DNA from: Enterobacter sp. RHBSTW-00175
GTDB taxonomy: Bacteria; Pseudomonadota; Gammaproteobacteria; Enterobacterales; Enterobacteriaceae
NCBI RefSeq assembly: GCF_013927005.1
Contig: NZ_CP055930.1
Coordinates: 4,402,001-4,466,000, forward strand
DNA length: 64,000 nt
Reading direction: 5' to 3'
A program made the position numbers and the translations under genes. Under the pieces are notes generated by a model. It was not told the DNA's origin. It ran no database searches and saw only the letters and a list, made by a program, of their open reading frames with translations. Of this stretch, positions 37,266 through 45,471 are shown piece by piece; positions within the stretch are counted from its first letter, which is position 1; each line of letters opens with the position of its first letter.

Positions 37266-37665
37266 GGTTTTTTCCTGTATGAAGGTCATGGCGAGATGAT
37301 AGTGCGGCGAAAATTTACCGATAAAGAACGTTTAACTGCCTTTTAGAACGAAAAGTAATATTAATGACTATTTCGGCAGTATAGCTAGCAAGACGTAAAG
37401 TGGTCTGGAAGTGAGGATGGCTATACCGGCATAAAATGCTGTAAAAATGAGCAAATTATCTCTCTCAGGGCCGTGATATATGCATCTGGCAGATAATCAT
37501 TGCTGAAATTGAGCTATTTGCTTCCCGCCCAGTAAATCCGCCTTTTATTTCTTTTGGTTATAACAAATTCTTTTTTGGTCATTTAAAAGCGGATAATCGC
37601 TGATTACTATCATTTGGACATCCATACTGCTAAACCGCTATATGCGTAACGGATAACGAAGAAGA
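37266..37665. promoter_or_regulatory. Divergent sulfur-island promoter region with possible MetJ boxes
   Basis: This 400 bp AT-rich gap separates the mtcBC-like operon from the importer. Two adjacent 8-mers, AGACGTAA and AGTGGTCT (37391-37406), each match the met box AGACGTCT at six of eight positions. Nearer the importer a TTTTGGTTATAACAAATTC tract (about 37550-37570) looks like a CysB-type promoter region. Both readings are by eye. No gene is seen here. Confidence 0.4.
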
Positions 37666-38688
37666 ATGATAGTTCTCAGGAATATTTCGAAGATTTTTGA
37701 CAACGGGAAGGTGGCGCTCACTGCCGTTGATAACGTCAATTTGACGGTTGAACAGGGACAGATTTACGGAATCATTGGTTACAGCGGCGCAGGCAAAAGT
37801 ACCCTGATCCGCCTGCTGAACGGCCTGGAAAAACCCAGCACCGGCAGCGTGACCATCAACGGGCAGGATATCTCGGCTGCAAAAGGTGAGGCGCTGCGCC
37901 AGGCTCGCCTGAAAATCAGTATGGTTTTCCAGCACTTCAACCTGCTGTGGTCGCGCACGGTGAACGAGAACATCGCCTTCTCAATGCAAATTGCGGGCGT
38001 GCCAAAAGCCAACATCAAAGCGCGAGTGGCTGAACTGGTAGAGCTGGTGGGGCTGAAAGGTCGTGAGAATGCCTATCCGTCACAGCTGAGCGGCGGGCAA
38101 AAACAGCGTGTAGGTATTGCGCGTGCGCTGGCAAACAACCCTGACGTATTGCTGTGCGACGAGGCAACGTCTGCACTCGACCCGCAGACCACCGATCAGA
38201 TCCTCGATCTGCTGCTGGACATTAATCGCCGATTCAAACTGACCATCGTGTTGATCACCCACGAAATGCATGTGGTGCGCAAAATCTGTGACCGTGTGGC
38301 GGTGATGGAAAACGGCAACGTGGTGGAAGAAGGGGACGTGTTGAGTGTCTTTACCCATCCGCAGCAACCGATCACCCAACAGTTTGTGCGCCAGGTGAGC
38401 CAGTATGCGGAAGAAGAGACATTTAATACCGAGCTGGCAAGCGATCTGGAAGGGACGGTGATCCGACTGACGTTCACCGGGCACAGCACGCACAAGCCGG
38501 TGGTCGGTGAGCTGACGTTACGCTACGGCCTGCCGTTTAACATTCTGCACGGGAAAATGACGCAAACCGCCCACGGTGTTTTTGGCCAGTTATGGGTACA
38601 CGTGGTGGCATCTGACGAACAACTGAACAATATCCTCGCCGACCTGAAGCAAAGCGATATTGAAGGCGAGGTAATTAAACATGGCTGA
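37666..38688 (+). CDS. MetN-like ABC importer ATPase
   Basis: The 340-residue ATPase has Walker A GYSGAGKST, signature LSGGQKQR and Walker B VLLCDEA. Its C-terminal NIL domain (about residues 265-340) is the methionine-sensing type found in MetN. With the next two genes it forms a D/L-methionine-type importer. It is a paralogue of the housekeeping metN, which is not in this window. It overlaps the permease by 8 bp. Confidence 0.88.
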   Translation: MIVLRNISKIFDNGKVALTAVDNVNLTVEQGQIYGIIGYSGAGKSTLIRLLNGLEKPSTGSVTINGQDISAAKGEALRQARLKISMVFQHFNLLWSRTVNENIAFSMQIAGVPKANIKARVAELVELVGLKGRENAYPSQLSGGQKQRVGIARALANNPDVLLCDEATSALDPQTTDQILDLLLDINRRFKLTIVLITHEMHVVRKICDRVAVMENGNVVEEGDVLSVFTHPQQPITQQFVRQVSQYAEEETFNTELASDLEGTVIRLTFTGHSTHKPVVGELTLRYGLPFNILHGKMTQTAHGVFGQLWVHVVASDEQLNNILADLKQSDIEGEVIKHG

Positions 38689-39349
38689 AAATCTGCACCC
38701 CCATCTGAAATGGGACCAGCTCTGGGCGGCAACGCAGGAAACGTTGTACATGACTGCGCTTTCGGGTGTTGCGACCTTTGTGCTGGGCATTGTGCTTGGC
38801 CTGGCGTTGTTCCTGACCGCACGCGGCGGGCTATTCCAGAACCGGACGGTCTACAGCGTGATTTCGATTGTGGTGAACGTGTTCCGCTCAATCCCGTTCA
38901 TCATACTGATTGTTTTGTTGATCCCGTTCACCAAGACCATCGTCGGCACCATTCTTGGCGCGAACGCCGCGCTACCCGCCCTGATTGTGGGCGCGGCACC
39001 GTTTTACGCGCGTCTGGTAGAGATTGCCTTGCGTGAAGTGGACAAAGGGGTCATTGAGGCCACGCGCTCGATGGGCGCACGGCTGAGCACGTTAGTTTTT
39101 CGGGTTTTACTGCCGGAATCATCACCTGCACTGGTATCAGGTATTACGGTGACGCTGATTGCGCTGGTGAGTTACAGCGCAATGGCAGGGGTGATTGGCG
39201 CCGGTGGTTTGGGAAATCTGGCTTATCTGGAAGGATTCCAGCGCAACCACGGTGACGTCACGCTGGTGGCAACGGTGACCATTTTGATCATCGTTTTCAT
39301 TATCCAGTTCTGCGGCGACATCCTTACATCACTTTTAGACAAACGCTAA
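38681..39349 (+). CDS. MetI-like ABC permease
   Basis: The 222-residue permease has about five membrane segments and the cytoplasmic EAA loop EATRSMGARLSTLVFRVLLPE, typical of MetI. It forms the channel with the MetN-like ATPase, whose gene overlaps by 8 bp. Confidence 0.88.
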   Translation: MAENLHPHLKWDQLWAATQETLYMTALSGVATFVLGIVLGLALFLTARGGLFQNRTVYSVISIVVNVFRSIPFIILIVLLIPFTKTIVGTILGANAALPALIVGAAPFYARLVEIALREVDKGVIEATRSMGARLSTLVFRVLLPESSPALVSGITVTLIALVSYSAMAGVIGAGGLGNLAYLEGFQRNHGDVTLVATVTILIIVFIIQFCGDILTSLLDKR

Positions 39350-39373
39350 TAACAACACACAGGAACCATCATC

Positions 39374-40186
39374 ATGAAAAAAACACTGACTCTGATCGCC
39401 GCAGCAACCCTGAGTGCCCTGAGCTTCGCCTCGTGGGCTGATACCCTGACCGTGGGCGCGTCCAACACCCCGCATGCCGAAATTCTGGAGCAGGCGAAGC
39501 CGATTCTGGCAAAGCAAGGTATCGACCTGGAGATTAAACCGTTCCAGGATTACATCCTGCCAAATACGGCGCTGGCAGGGCACGACATTGATGCGAACTA
39601 CTTCCAGCACATTCCTTATCTGAACAGCGTGCTCAAAGATCATGCGGGCGACAAGGATTACGATTTTGTCAGCGCAGGTGCTATCCATATCGAGCCAATC
39701 GGTATTTACTCCAAAAAATACAAGTCCCTGAAAGATCTGCCGGAAGGTGGCAAAATCATCATGCGTGATGCAGTGTCTGAAGAAGGCCGTATTCTCTCCA
39801 TCTTCGAAAAAGAGGGGGTGATTAAGCTCAAGCCAGGTATCGACAAAGTGACGGCACGCATCAGCGATATCGTTGAGAACCCGAAAAAACTGCAATTCAC
39901 ACCTAACGTAGAAGCGTCTCTGTTACCGCAGATGTACAACAACGACGAAGGTGCTGCGGTGGTTATCAACGCGAACTACGCCATTGACGCGGGTCTGGAC
40001 CCGGTTCACGATCCAATCGCGGTAGAGAGCGGTGAAAATAACCCGTATGCCAATATCATTACGGTACACCGTGGTGACGAGAAGAAGAAAGATATCGTGG
40101 CGCTGGTGAACGTGCTGCATTCCAAAGAAATTCAGGACTGGATCCGCACCAAATACAAAGGCGCGGTTATTCCGGTAAACAACTAA
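39374..40186 (+). CDS. MetQ/NlpA-family substrate-binding protein
   Basis: The 270-residue periplasmic binding protein has the family core TLTVGASNTPHAEILE and EIKPFQDYILPN. Its signal peptide ends SWADT and has no lipobox cysteine, so unlike E. coli MetQ it appears to be a soluble protein. It binds methionine or a related sulfur compound by context. It is the last gene of the importer operon and is followed by a strong terminator. Confidence 0.88.
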   Translation: MKKTLTLIAAATLSALSFASWADTLTVGASNTPHAEILEQAKPILAKQGIDLEIKPFQDYILPNTALAGHDIDANYFQHIPYLNSVLKDHAGDKDYDFVSAGAIHIEPIGIYSKKYKSLKDLPEGGKIIMRDAVSEEGRILSIFEKEGVIKLKPGIDKVTARISDIVENPKKLQFTPNVEASLLPQMYNNDEGAAVVINANYAIDAGLDPVHDPIAVESGENNPYANIITVHRGDEKKKDIVALVNVLHSKEIQDWIRTKYKGAVIPVNN

Positions 40187-40204
40187 TTATTTGATTTCAC
40201 AGAT

Positions 40205-40240
40205 GAAGCCCGGCGAGTTTCTCGCCGGGCTTCTTTTTTG
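40205..40240 (+). terminator. Terminator of the MetNIQ-like operon
   Basis: A long GC stem (GAAGCCCGGCGAG / CTCGCCGGGCTTC) is followed by six T. Confidence 0.92.
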
Positions 40241-40294
40241 TATCCCGCCGACGAATCATTTAAGCTGAGCCTTTAGAGCAATGGAGTGAGAGCA

Positions 40295-40504
40295 ATGGGC
40301 AATGTGACCAAAGACGACGCGCTTTATCAGGAAATGTGCCGGGTGGTAGGGAAGGTCGTGCTTGAGATGCGTGATTTAGGACAAGAGCCGAAACATATTG
40401 TTATTGCCGGGGTGCTGCGTACCGCGCTGGCGAACCAGCGCGTCAAGCGTAGCGAGTTGACCACTCAGGCAATGGAAACGGTGGTTAAAGCGCTGGCCGG
40501 GTAA
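40295..40504 (+). CDS. fumD: Fumarase D (YdhZ)
   Basis: The 69-residue protein starts MGNVTKDDALYQEMCRVVGK and is closely similar to E. coli FumD, a small non-canonical fumarase. I chose 40295; the frame opens at 40286. In E. coli fumD is next to pykF; here about 6 kb of sulfur genes lies between them, which defines the insertion. It overlaps the convergent permease gene by 20 bp. Confidence 0.92.
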   Translation: MGNVTKDDALYQEMCRVVGKVVLEMRDLGQEPKHIVIAGVLRTALANQRVKRSELTTQAMETVVKALAG

Positions 40505-41171
40505 CGCGCCAGCGTTTTGCGAGCAGCTCAAGGGAGCAGCAGAGCAGGTAATAAACCACACCCGTAAAGATAAAAATGGCGGCCGGGTAAATCTGCACCC
40601 GGTTGTTCACTTGCCCCGCCACGGTGGTCAGTTCAGGCACGTTCACAATAAAGGCCAGGGACGTGTCTTTCAGCAGGCTGATAAAAATACCCAGCAGTGA
40701 CGGCAGAATATTGCGTAAAACCTGCGGCAATAAAATCCGCCACAGCGTCTGCCCCGTGCTAAATCCCTGCGTCAGTGCCGCTTCATACTGCCCGGCGGGC
40801 AATGCGCTCAGCCCCGACAGCACCGAATGCATCACTGCCGCCGCGCTAAACCACGCCAGCGCCAGGGTGACGGTCATTGCGCCGGGTAAATCCGCACCGG
40901 TTATCAGCGGCAAGAGATACCACATCCAGAAAATAACAAAGATAAGCGGGATACCGCGGATAAGCTCTGCCCACAAAAAGAGCGTGTTGCGTACCACCCC
41001 CGGAAAACGCCAGGCGAGACACGCCAGCCCGATGCCACCCGGCAGCGCGAGTGCGGCGGCACCCAGCGCCATCAGCAGTGTCAGAAGCACTCCGCCGGGT
41101 TCACCAGCCGCCAGACGGCCCCACAGTAAATAATCCAGGTTATCAGTAATAACACTCAGCCCGGTAATCAT
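40485..41171 (-). CDS. Polar amino acid ABC importer permease 2
   Basis: The 228-residue HisM/GlnP-type permease has about five membrane segments and the EAA-type loop YEAALTQGFSTGQTLWRILLP. It is the last gene of a four-gene importer operon (binding protein, ATPase, two permeases). It overlaps the upstream permease by 4 bp and, at its 3' end, fumD by 20 bp. Confidence 0.87.
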   Translation of the reverse strand: MITGLSVITDNLDYLLWGRLAAGEPGGVLLTLLMALGAAALALPGGIGLACLAWRFPGVVRNTLFLWAELIRGIPLIFVIFWMWYLLPLITGADLPGAMTVTLALAWFSAAAVMHSVLSGLSALPAGQYEAALTQGFSTGQTLWRILLPQVLRNILPSLLGIFISLLKDTSLAFIVNVPELTTVAGQVNNRVQIYPAAIFIFTGVVYYLLCCSLELLAKRWRVTRPAL

Positions 41172-41944
41172 GCGTTCTCACTCCCTGTGCTGGTGGTCGC
41201 AGCCCGCTGGCGGCGGGTGCGTTTTTTCATCGACGGGCCGGTTCTCGCGAGCAGCAACCCAATGGCGACCCCGGTCACCAGATAGAGCACGGTTCCCACG
41301 CTAAACGCCTCCAGCGCATGTGCGTTGTAACTCTCGATTTGCCGCACCTGGTACGTTAGCTCGGCGAAGCCAATCCCGCTGGCAAGCGATGACAGCTTCA
41401 TCAGATTGAGATACTGCCCAACGATGGGCTGCCAGGCGTTAGCAAGCCCCTGCGGCAGGAGGATGTAACGAAAAAGCCGCCAGGTTGAGAATCCCTGAGC
41501 CAGCGCGGCTTCCCGCTGCCCGTCAGGGACGGAGCGTAACCCGGACTCCACCTCTTCAATCAAAAAGGCCGAGGTGAAAACCCCCAGTCCCCAGGCTGAA
41601 CACAGGAATTCCGGCGTGAACCACCAGACGTTGCCGGGCAAAATCGACCAGCTGTGATCGGCATTTACCAGATCGCGAAACGCCTGCGGCAGCCCGTTCC
41701 AGGCGGCGAAATACCAGAACAGCAGTTGCACCAGCAAGGGCGTATTACGAAACAGAGAAACCCAACTGCTGACGATGGCATGTCCGGTGCGCCCACCGGA
41801 AAGACGTAGCAGCAGAAAAAGGAGTGCCAGAAGGCTTGCCAGGATCACACCGGCGAGCGTGACCCACAGTGTGGTAAGAAAACCGGAGACGATCCATTGC
41901 AGGGGTTGCCCGGTCAGCACCCCGTGCCAGTCGAGCGCAGGCAT
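41168..41944 (-). CDS. Polar amino acid ABC importer permease 1
   Basis: The 258-residue permease has about five membrane segments and the conserved loop REAALAQGFSTWRLFRYILLP. Its C-terminus is basic (KKRTRRQRAA). It pairs with the downstream permease as the heterodimeric channel and overlaps both neighbours by 1-4 bp. Confidence 0.87.
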   Translation of the reverse strand: MPALDWHGVLTGQPLQWIVSGFLTTLWVTLAGVILASLLALLFLLLRLSGGRTGHAIVSSWVSLFRNTPLLVQLLFWYFAAWNGLPQAFRDLVNADHSWSILPGNVWWFTPEFLCSAWGLGVFTSAFLIEEVESGLRSVPDGQREAALAQGFSTWRLFRYILLPQGLANAWQPIVGQYLNLMKLSSLASGIGFAELTYQVRQIESYNAHALEAFSVGTVLYLVTGVAIGLLLARTGPSMKKRTRRQRAATTSTGSENA

Positions 41945-42759
41945 TACAGATGCTCCTGATGCAGCGGGTTAAGCACTTTTTGCAGGAAACGCTGCGCGCG
42001 CGGATGTGCCGGCTTAGTAAAGAACTGCTCCGGTGGCGCAGTTTCCAGAATTTGCCCCCCATCGATAAAGACAATCCGGTCGGCAATTTCACGGGCGAAC
42101 TGCATTTCATGCGTTACTACAATCATGGTGATCCCGCTGTGGGCCAGCGCTTTCATCACAAAAAGCACCTCGCCAATCATCTCCGGATCCAACGCGGAGG
42201 TGGGTTCATCGAAGAGGATGATTTGGGGTGATGAGGCCAGTGCGCGCGCAATCGCTACGCGCTGTTGCTGGCCGCCGGAAAGCTCAGCAGGGAAGTGGTG
42301 CGCTTTTTCCAGCATCCCGACGTTGTTCAGCAACTCCAGGGCACGTTCTTCGGCGGGCTGCGGTTTCCAGCCATGAACATGCTCCAGCGCCAGGGTGATG
42401 TTCTGGCTGGCAGTAAGATGGGCGTAAAGATTGAATTGCTGGAAAACGAAGCCAACGCGGCTGCGCAGCTTACGCAGCGCCGCCCCTGTGAGGTGTCCGG
42501 TAGGTTTGTTATCAATAAGGATCTCACCGCCGTTCAGGGATTCAAGCTGGTTGATAAGACGGATAAGGGTGGATTTACCGGAACCGGAAGGGCCAAGTAT
42601 GGCAACCACTTCACCAGGGGTAATGCTGAGGTCAATGCCTTTTAACACGTGGTGGTCGCCGTAGCTTTTTACCACGTCACGAAACTCAACGCTGGCCTGT
42701 TCCAGATGTGAAAAATCCGCGGCACTGGCCGCGGAGCGTGAAAATAAACCTGAGAGCAT
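41944..42759 (-). CDS. Polar amino acid ABC importer ATPase
   Basis: The 271-residue ATPase of the HisP/GlnQ type has Walker A GPSGSGKST, signature LSGGQQQR and Walker B IILFDEP. An N-terminal extension of about 22 residues precedes the usual start VEFRDVVKSYG. It follows the binding-protein gene by 1 bp. Confidence 0.88.
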   Translation of the reverse strand: MLSGLFSRSAASAADFSHLEQASVEFRDVVKSYGDHHVLKGIDLSITPGEVVAILGPSGSGKSTLIRLINQLESLNGGEILIDNKPTGHLTGAALRKLRSRVGFVFQQFNLYAHLTASQNITLALEHVHGWKPQPAEERALELLNNVGMLEKAHHFPAELSGGQQQRVAIARALASSPQIILFDEPTSALDPEMIGEVLFVMKALAHSGITMIVVTHEMQFAREIADRIVFIDGGQILETAPPEQFFTKPAHPRAQRFLQKVLNPLHQEHL

Positions 42760-42760
42760 A

Positions 42761-43579
42761 TTACTGAGCTTCTATTTTAAAGGCGCGAGGCTGTGGGGAT
42801 TGGGTTTGTGGGCCAAACCATACATCATAAATGTTGGCGGCCTGGCCATTTTTCTCCAGAGCGACCAGCTCATCGTTAACCACTTTCAGCAGCGCGGTTT
42901 CCCCTTTTTTCACCCCGACGCCAATCTCTTCTTTGCTTATCAAATCAGGCAGGATTTTGAAATTTGCTTTATCCGGTGCCTGTGCCAGCAGCCCGGCCAG
43001 AATGGTGCTGTCCTGGGTGATCGCCTGGACGTTGCCATTACGCAGCGCCGTCAGTGCCAGCGGGATATCGTCATAAGAGAGCACGCGAGACTGCGGGAAA
43101 CGCTGGTGTAATGTCTGCTCGCCGGTGGTGCCTTTCACCGCCCCAATACGCGCCCGGCTGTATTCGTCCAGCTTGTCGGCGGATTTTGCCGGTACAAGGA
43201 ACTGCTGCCCGGTCACGAAATAGGGGGTCGAGAAATCAACAACCTGCGCGCGCTCTGGTGTGATGGTGATATCGGCCACGATCAGATCCGCTTTACCGGA
43301 CTGCAGCAGCGGGATGCGGTTCGCCGGGTTAGTGGCAACCAGCTCGAGCTTTACGCCGAGCGTTTTTGCCAGGGCTTTGGCGAAATCAACGTCGTAGCCC
43401 ACAATTTCATGGGTTTTAGCATCAATAGAGCCAAACGGCGGGTTGGCATCGAAGGTGGCCACTTTCACCACGCCTGCGGCCTTGATATCGGCCAGTTGAT
43501 CGGCCAGAGCCTGTGTAGAAAGAATGCCGCCTGCCGCCAGTAAACCCAGAGCCAGTGCCAATTTTGTGTAAGCTGCCAT
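42761..43579 (-). CDS. Polar amino acid ABC importer binding protein
   Basis: The 272-residue periplasmic binding protein (SBP family 3) has a signal peptide ending TQALA, then IKAAGVVKVATFDANPPFGS and the ligand segments ADLIVADITITPERAQVVDF. It is the first gene of the operon. Position in the sulfur island suggests a sulfur amino acid such as cystine, but the ligand cannot be read from sequence. The 240 bp upstream is the promoter region, with nothing else seen. Confidence 0.87.
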   Translation of the reverse strand: MAAYTKLALALGLLAAGGILSTQALADQLADIKAAGVVKVATFDANPPFGSIDAKTHEIVGYDVDFAKALAKTLGVKLELVATNPANRIPLLQSGKADLIVADITITPERAQVVDFSTPYFVTGQQFLVPAKSADKLDEYSRARIGAVKGTTGEQTLHQRFPQSRVLSYDDIPLALTALRNGNVQAITQDSTILAGLLAQAPDKANFKILPDLISKEEIGVGVKKGETALLKVVNDELVALEKNGQAANIYDVWFGPQTQSPQPRAFKIEAQ

Positions 43580-43817
43580 AGTGTTATCTCATCGTTTTGT
43601 TTTGTCCTTCCACGCTCCCATAAGTGAACCCTATCGCCAAATAAGAAATCGTGCTTTGTAATTAACGAAAAAGCATTAGTGAACAAGGTGTTATCGTCAG
43701 GTAAATGAAAGGGCTCTATTTGCACTTACTGCACATCAACAGTCGATATTGATATTTCACTTGCGCGGGAAAGGGGTGTTTAACTTAAGGCAGGTTCAGC
43801 AACGAGGGGTAAAGACA

Positions 43818-43985
43818 ATGAAAAAGTGGATAAGCACGTTACGGCGGTTTTTTGCGGGTTCATCAGCAAGTGCGGAGAACAGCGCGCAACGTGTTCTTGA
43901 GTCGATACTGCCTGTTGCCAGCCTGTATGGCGTGGATATCGCGAACATAGACCCGGAGTGGTTCCATGATCAAACGTCACGCTGA
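43818..43985 (+). CDS. Small uncharacterised protein (55 aa)
   Basis: This 55-residue protein starts MKKWISTLRRFFAGSSASA after a GAGGGGT ribosome site. It has a basic, amphipathic N-terminus and an acidic C-terminal half (VDIANIDPEWFHDQ). I do not recognise it. The next small frame overlaps its end. Confidence 0.5.
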   Translation: MKKWISTLRRFFAGSSASAENSAQRVLESILPVASLYGVDIANIDPEWFHDQTSR

Positions 43986-44037
43986 ATTGCGCCTAAAGCG
44001 CGAAATGTACTGGAATGAGCTGTGCGAAGGGTGCTGA
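43966..44037 (+). CDS. Possible 23-aa small protein overlapping the previous gene
   Basis: ATG at 43966 gives a short, charged frame (MIKRHAELRLKREMY, then WNELCEGC) overlapping the previous gene by 20 bp in another frame. The nested arrangement is like coupled small-protein pairs in enterobacteria. There is no independent ribosome site, so support is weak. Confidence 0.3.
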   Translation: MIKRHAELRLKREMYWNELCEGC

Positions 44038-44171
44038 GGAAAAGAGGACGTTAACCCCCCCGGTTATTGGGTAACGGTACTGTTTTTTTGTTCTAATAAG
44101 GGTTAGCTGGTAATGTCGACTGTCTGAATGACGACACCCGTTACCACGATGAGTAATACTATCCTGATTAA

Positions 44172-44390
44172 ACGCAGGATCGCGAGTTTTCGACGCTCTA
44201 TTCCTCGAACGGTGCCGTGCTGACGCAAAACGAATCGGTGCTGCCGCTCCTCAGTGGCGATGAAGATATCACCGCGCCGCGTAAAAAATTCCCACATATT
44301 CTGGCACTTGAAAAGACAACCGATCGTGCGCCGGGCGGCCATCTTGATGAAGCGTGCGCTCAGCAGGCGATTGATAGCCTGAAGCTGTAA
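44172..44390 (+). pseudogene. C-terminal relic of a GlcG/HbpS (DUF336)-like protein
   Basis: The frame gives TLYSSNGAVLTQNESVL, then APGGHLDEACAQQAIDSLKL and a stop. The final segment resembles the GG-x-DEACA-x-x-G/A end of GlcG/HbpS-type haem-binding proteins. A stop lies directly upstream and no start is present, so only about 72 codons remain. The identification is from memory and moderate. Confidence 0.5.
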
Positions 44391-44438
44391 CGGCTGACCC
44401 GCACGGGGTGTTGCATCCGGTGCGGGTCAATTGCGTAA

Positions 44439-44579
44439 TTAGATTTTGCAGGCGTCGCCGCAGTCATCGTCAGCCACAATAGCCTGAGCCTTTTTATCTG
44501 CGTCATCCAGACGTTCAGCGTTGCGCTCTTCGGCTTCATCCAGTCCGTTAAACACCAGATTGTCGAGATCAATTTCCAT
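44439..44579 (-). CDS. Small acidic Cys-containing protein (46 aa)
   Basis: The 46-residue protein starts MEIDLDNLVFNGLDEAEERN and ends DDDCGDACKI. It is strongly acidic with a C-terminal C-x3-C. Of two adjacent ATGs (44582 and 44579) the second has AGG at better spacing. I do not know its function; a metal-binding role for the tail is only a guess. Confidence 0.6.
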   Translation of the reverse strand: MEIDLDNLVFNGLDEAEERNAERLDDADKKAQAIVADDDCGDACKI

Positions 44580-44678
44580 CATTTACCTGCTTTGTTCAGT
44601 TTTTGCGGTCAGCACAGTATAGGGCAAAAACAGGGGGGGATGTATCCCACGGGCGGCAGAACAGCCCGAAGTGCAAAA

Positions 44679-44710
44679 TGCCGGGTGGCGACAGGCGATG
44701 TGGTCGGGCC
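44679..44710. repeat. REP-like palindrome
   Basis: A GC-rich imperfect palindrome beginning TGCCGGGTGGCG lies in the gap before the carbonic anhydrase gene. It resembles REP units but the second arm is degenerate. Confidence 0.4.
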
Positions 44711-44760
44711 AACAATATAATTCTTGTATGATGTTAAGCGGGGTAGTTAAACTTTACGAA

Positions 44761-44776
44761 CGTGATCACTGTCACG
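44761..44776. promoter_or_regulatory. CRP/FNR-type palindrome before the carbonic anhydrase gene
   Basis: CGTGATCACTGTCACG has the CRP layout GTGA-N6-TCAC with C/G at the outer positions. It ends 31 bp before the ATG. The binding protein is not known. Confidence 0.4.
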
Positions 44777-44807
44777 CCTAAACTAAAACAGATAAAGAGA
44801 CATTGCT

Positions 44808-45443
44808 ATGCAACATATCATTGAAGGTTTCCTGAGCTTTCAAAAAGAAGTTTTCCCGCAACGTAAAGAACTCTTCCGCAGTTTAGCGTCCAGCCAGAAT
44901 CCCAAAGCGCTGTTCATTTCCTGCTCCGATAGTCGTCTGGTACCAGAGCTGGTGACTCAACAAGAACCTGGACAGCTCTTTGTCATTCGAAATGCTGGTA
45001 ATATCGTTCCGCCGTTCGGGCCTGAACCAGGCGGTGTGTCTGCGACGATCGAATACGCGGTAGTAGCGCTGGGTGTGACCGATATTGTTATCTGTGGCCA
45101 CTCCAACTGTGGCGCAATGAAAGCGATTGCCGACAACGCAAACCTGGATCCTATGCCAGCGGTATCCCACTGGTTGCGTTATTCCGATGCAGCAAAAGCG
45201 GTTGTGGAAAACAAAACCTGGACCGATGGCACGGAAAAAGTGAATGCGATGGTGCAGGAAAACGTGTTCGCGCAGCTGAGCAACATCAAAACGCATCCAT
45301 CTGTGGCGGTCGGTCTGCGCAATAACTCTATTCGCCTGCATGGCTGGGTTTACGATATCGAAAGCGGTGATATTCGCGCTCTGGATAAAGAGACTAAAAC
45401 CTTCGTGTCCCTGTCTGATAACCCGGAAGTGTTCTTCGAATAA
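44808..45443 (+). CDS. Beta-carbonic anhydrase
   Basis: The 211-residue protein has the zinc-binding motifs CSDSR (Cys39 region) and GHSNCG, and the segment [10 protein letters not shown]. It interconverts CO2 and bicarbonate in the cytoplasm. It is related to CynT and Can but no cyanase genes are adjacent, so it is probably an additional CO2-supply enzyme. A CRP-type palindrome lies in the promoter. It converges with ydhS. Confidence 0.9.
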   Translation: MQHIIEGFLSFQKEVFPQRKELFRSLASSQNPKALFISCSDSRLVPELVTQQEPGQLFVIRNAGNIVPPFGPEPGGVSATIEYAVVALGVTDIVICGHSNCGAMKAIADNANLDPMPAVSHWLRYSDAAKAVVENKTWTDGTEKVNAMVQENVFAQLSNIKTHPSVAVGLRNNSIRLHGWVYDIESGDIRALDKETKTFVSLSDNPEVFFE

Positions 45444-45471
45444 TCCGGCTAATCAGGGCAGGGACGCCCTG

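Noticed and set aside
44103..44342. 79-codon minus-strand frame
   Set aside because: It is antisense to the plus-strand GlcG/HbpS-like relic, whose frame fits a known family better.
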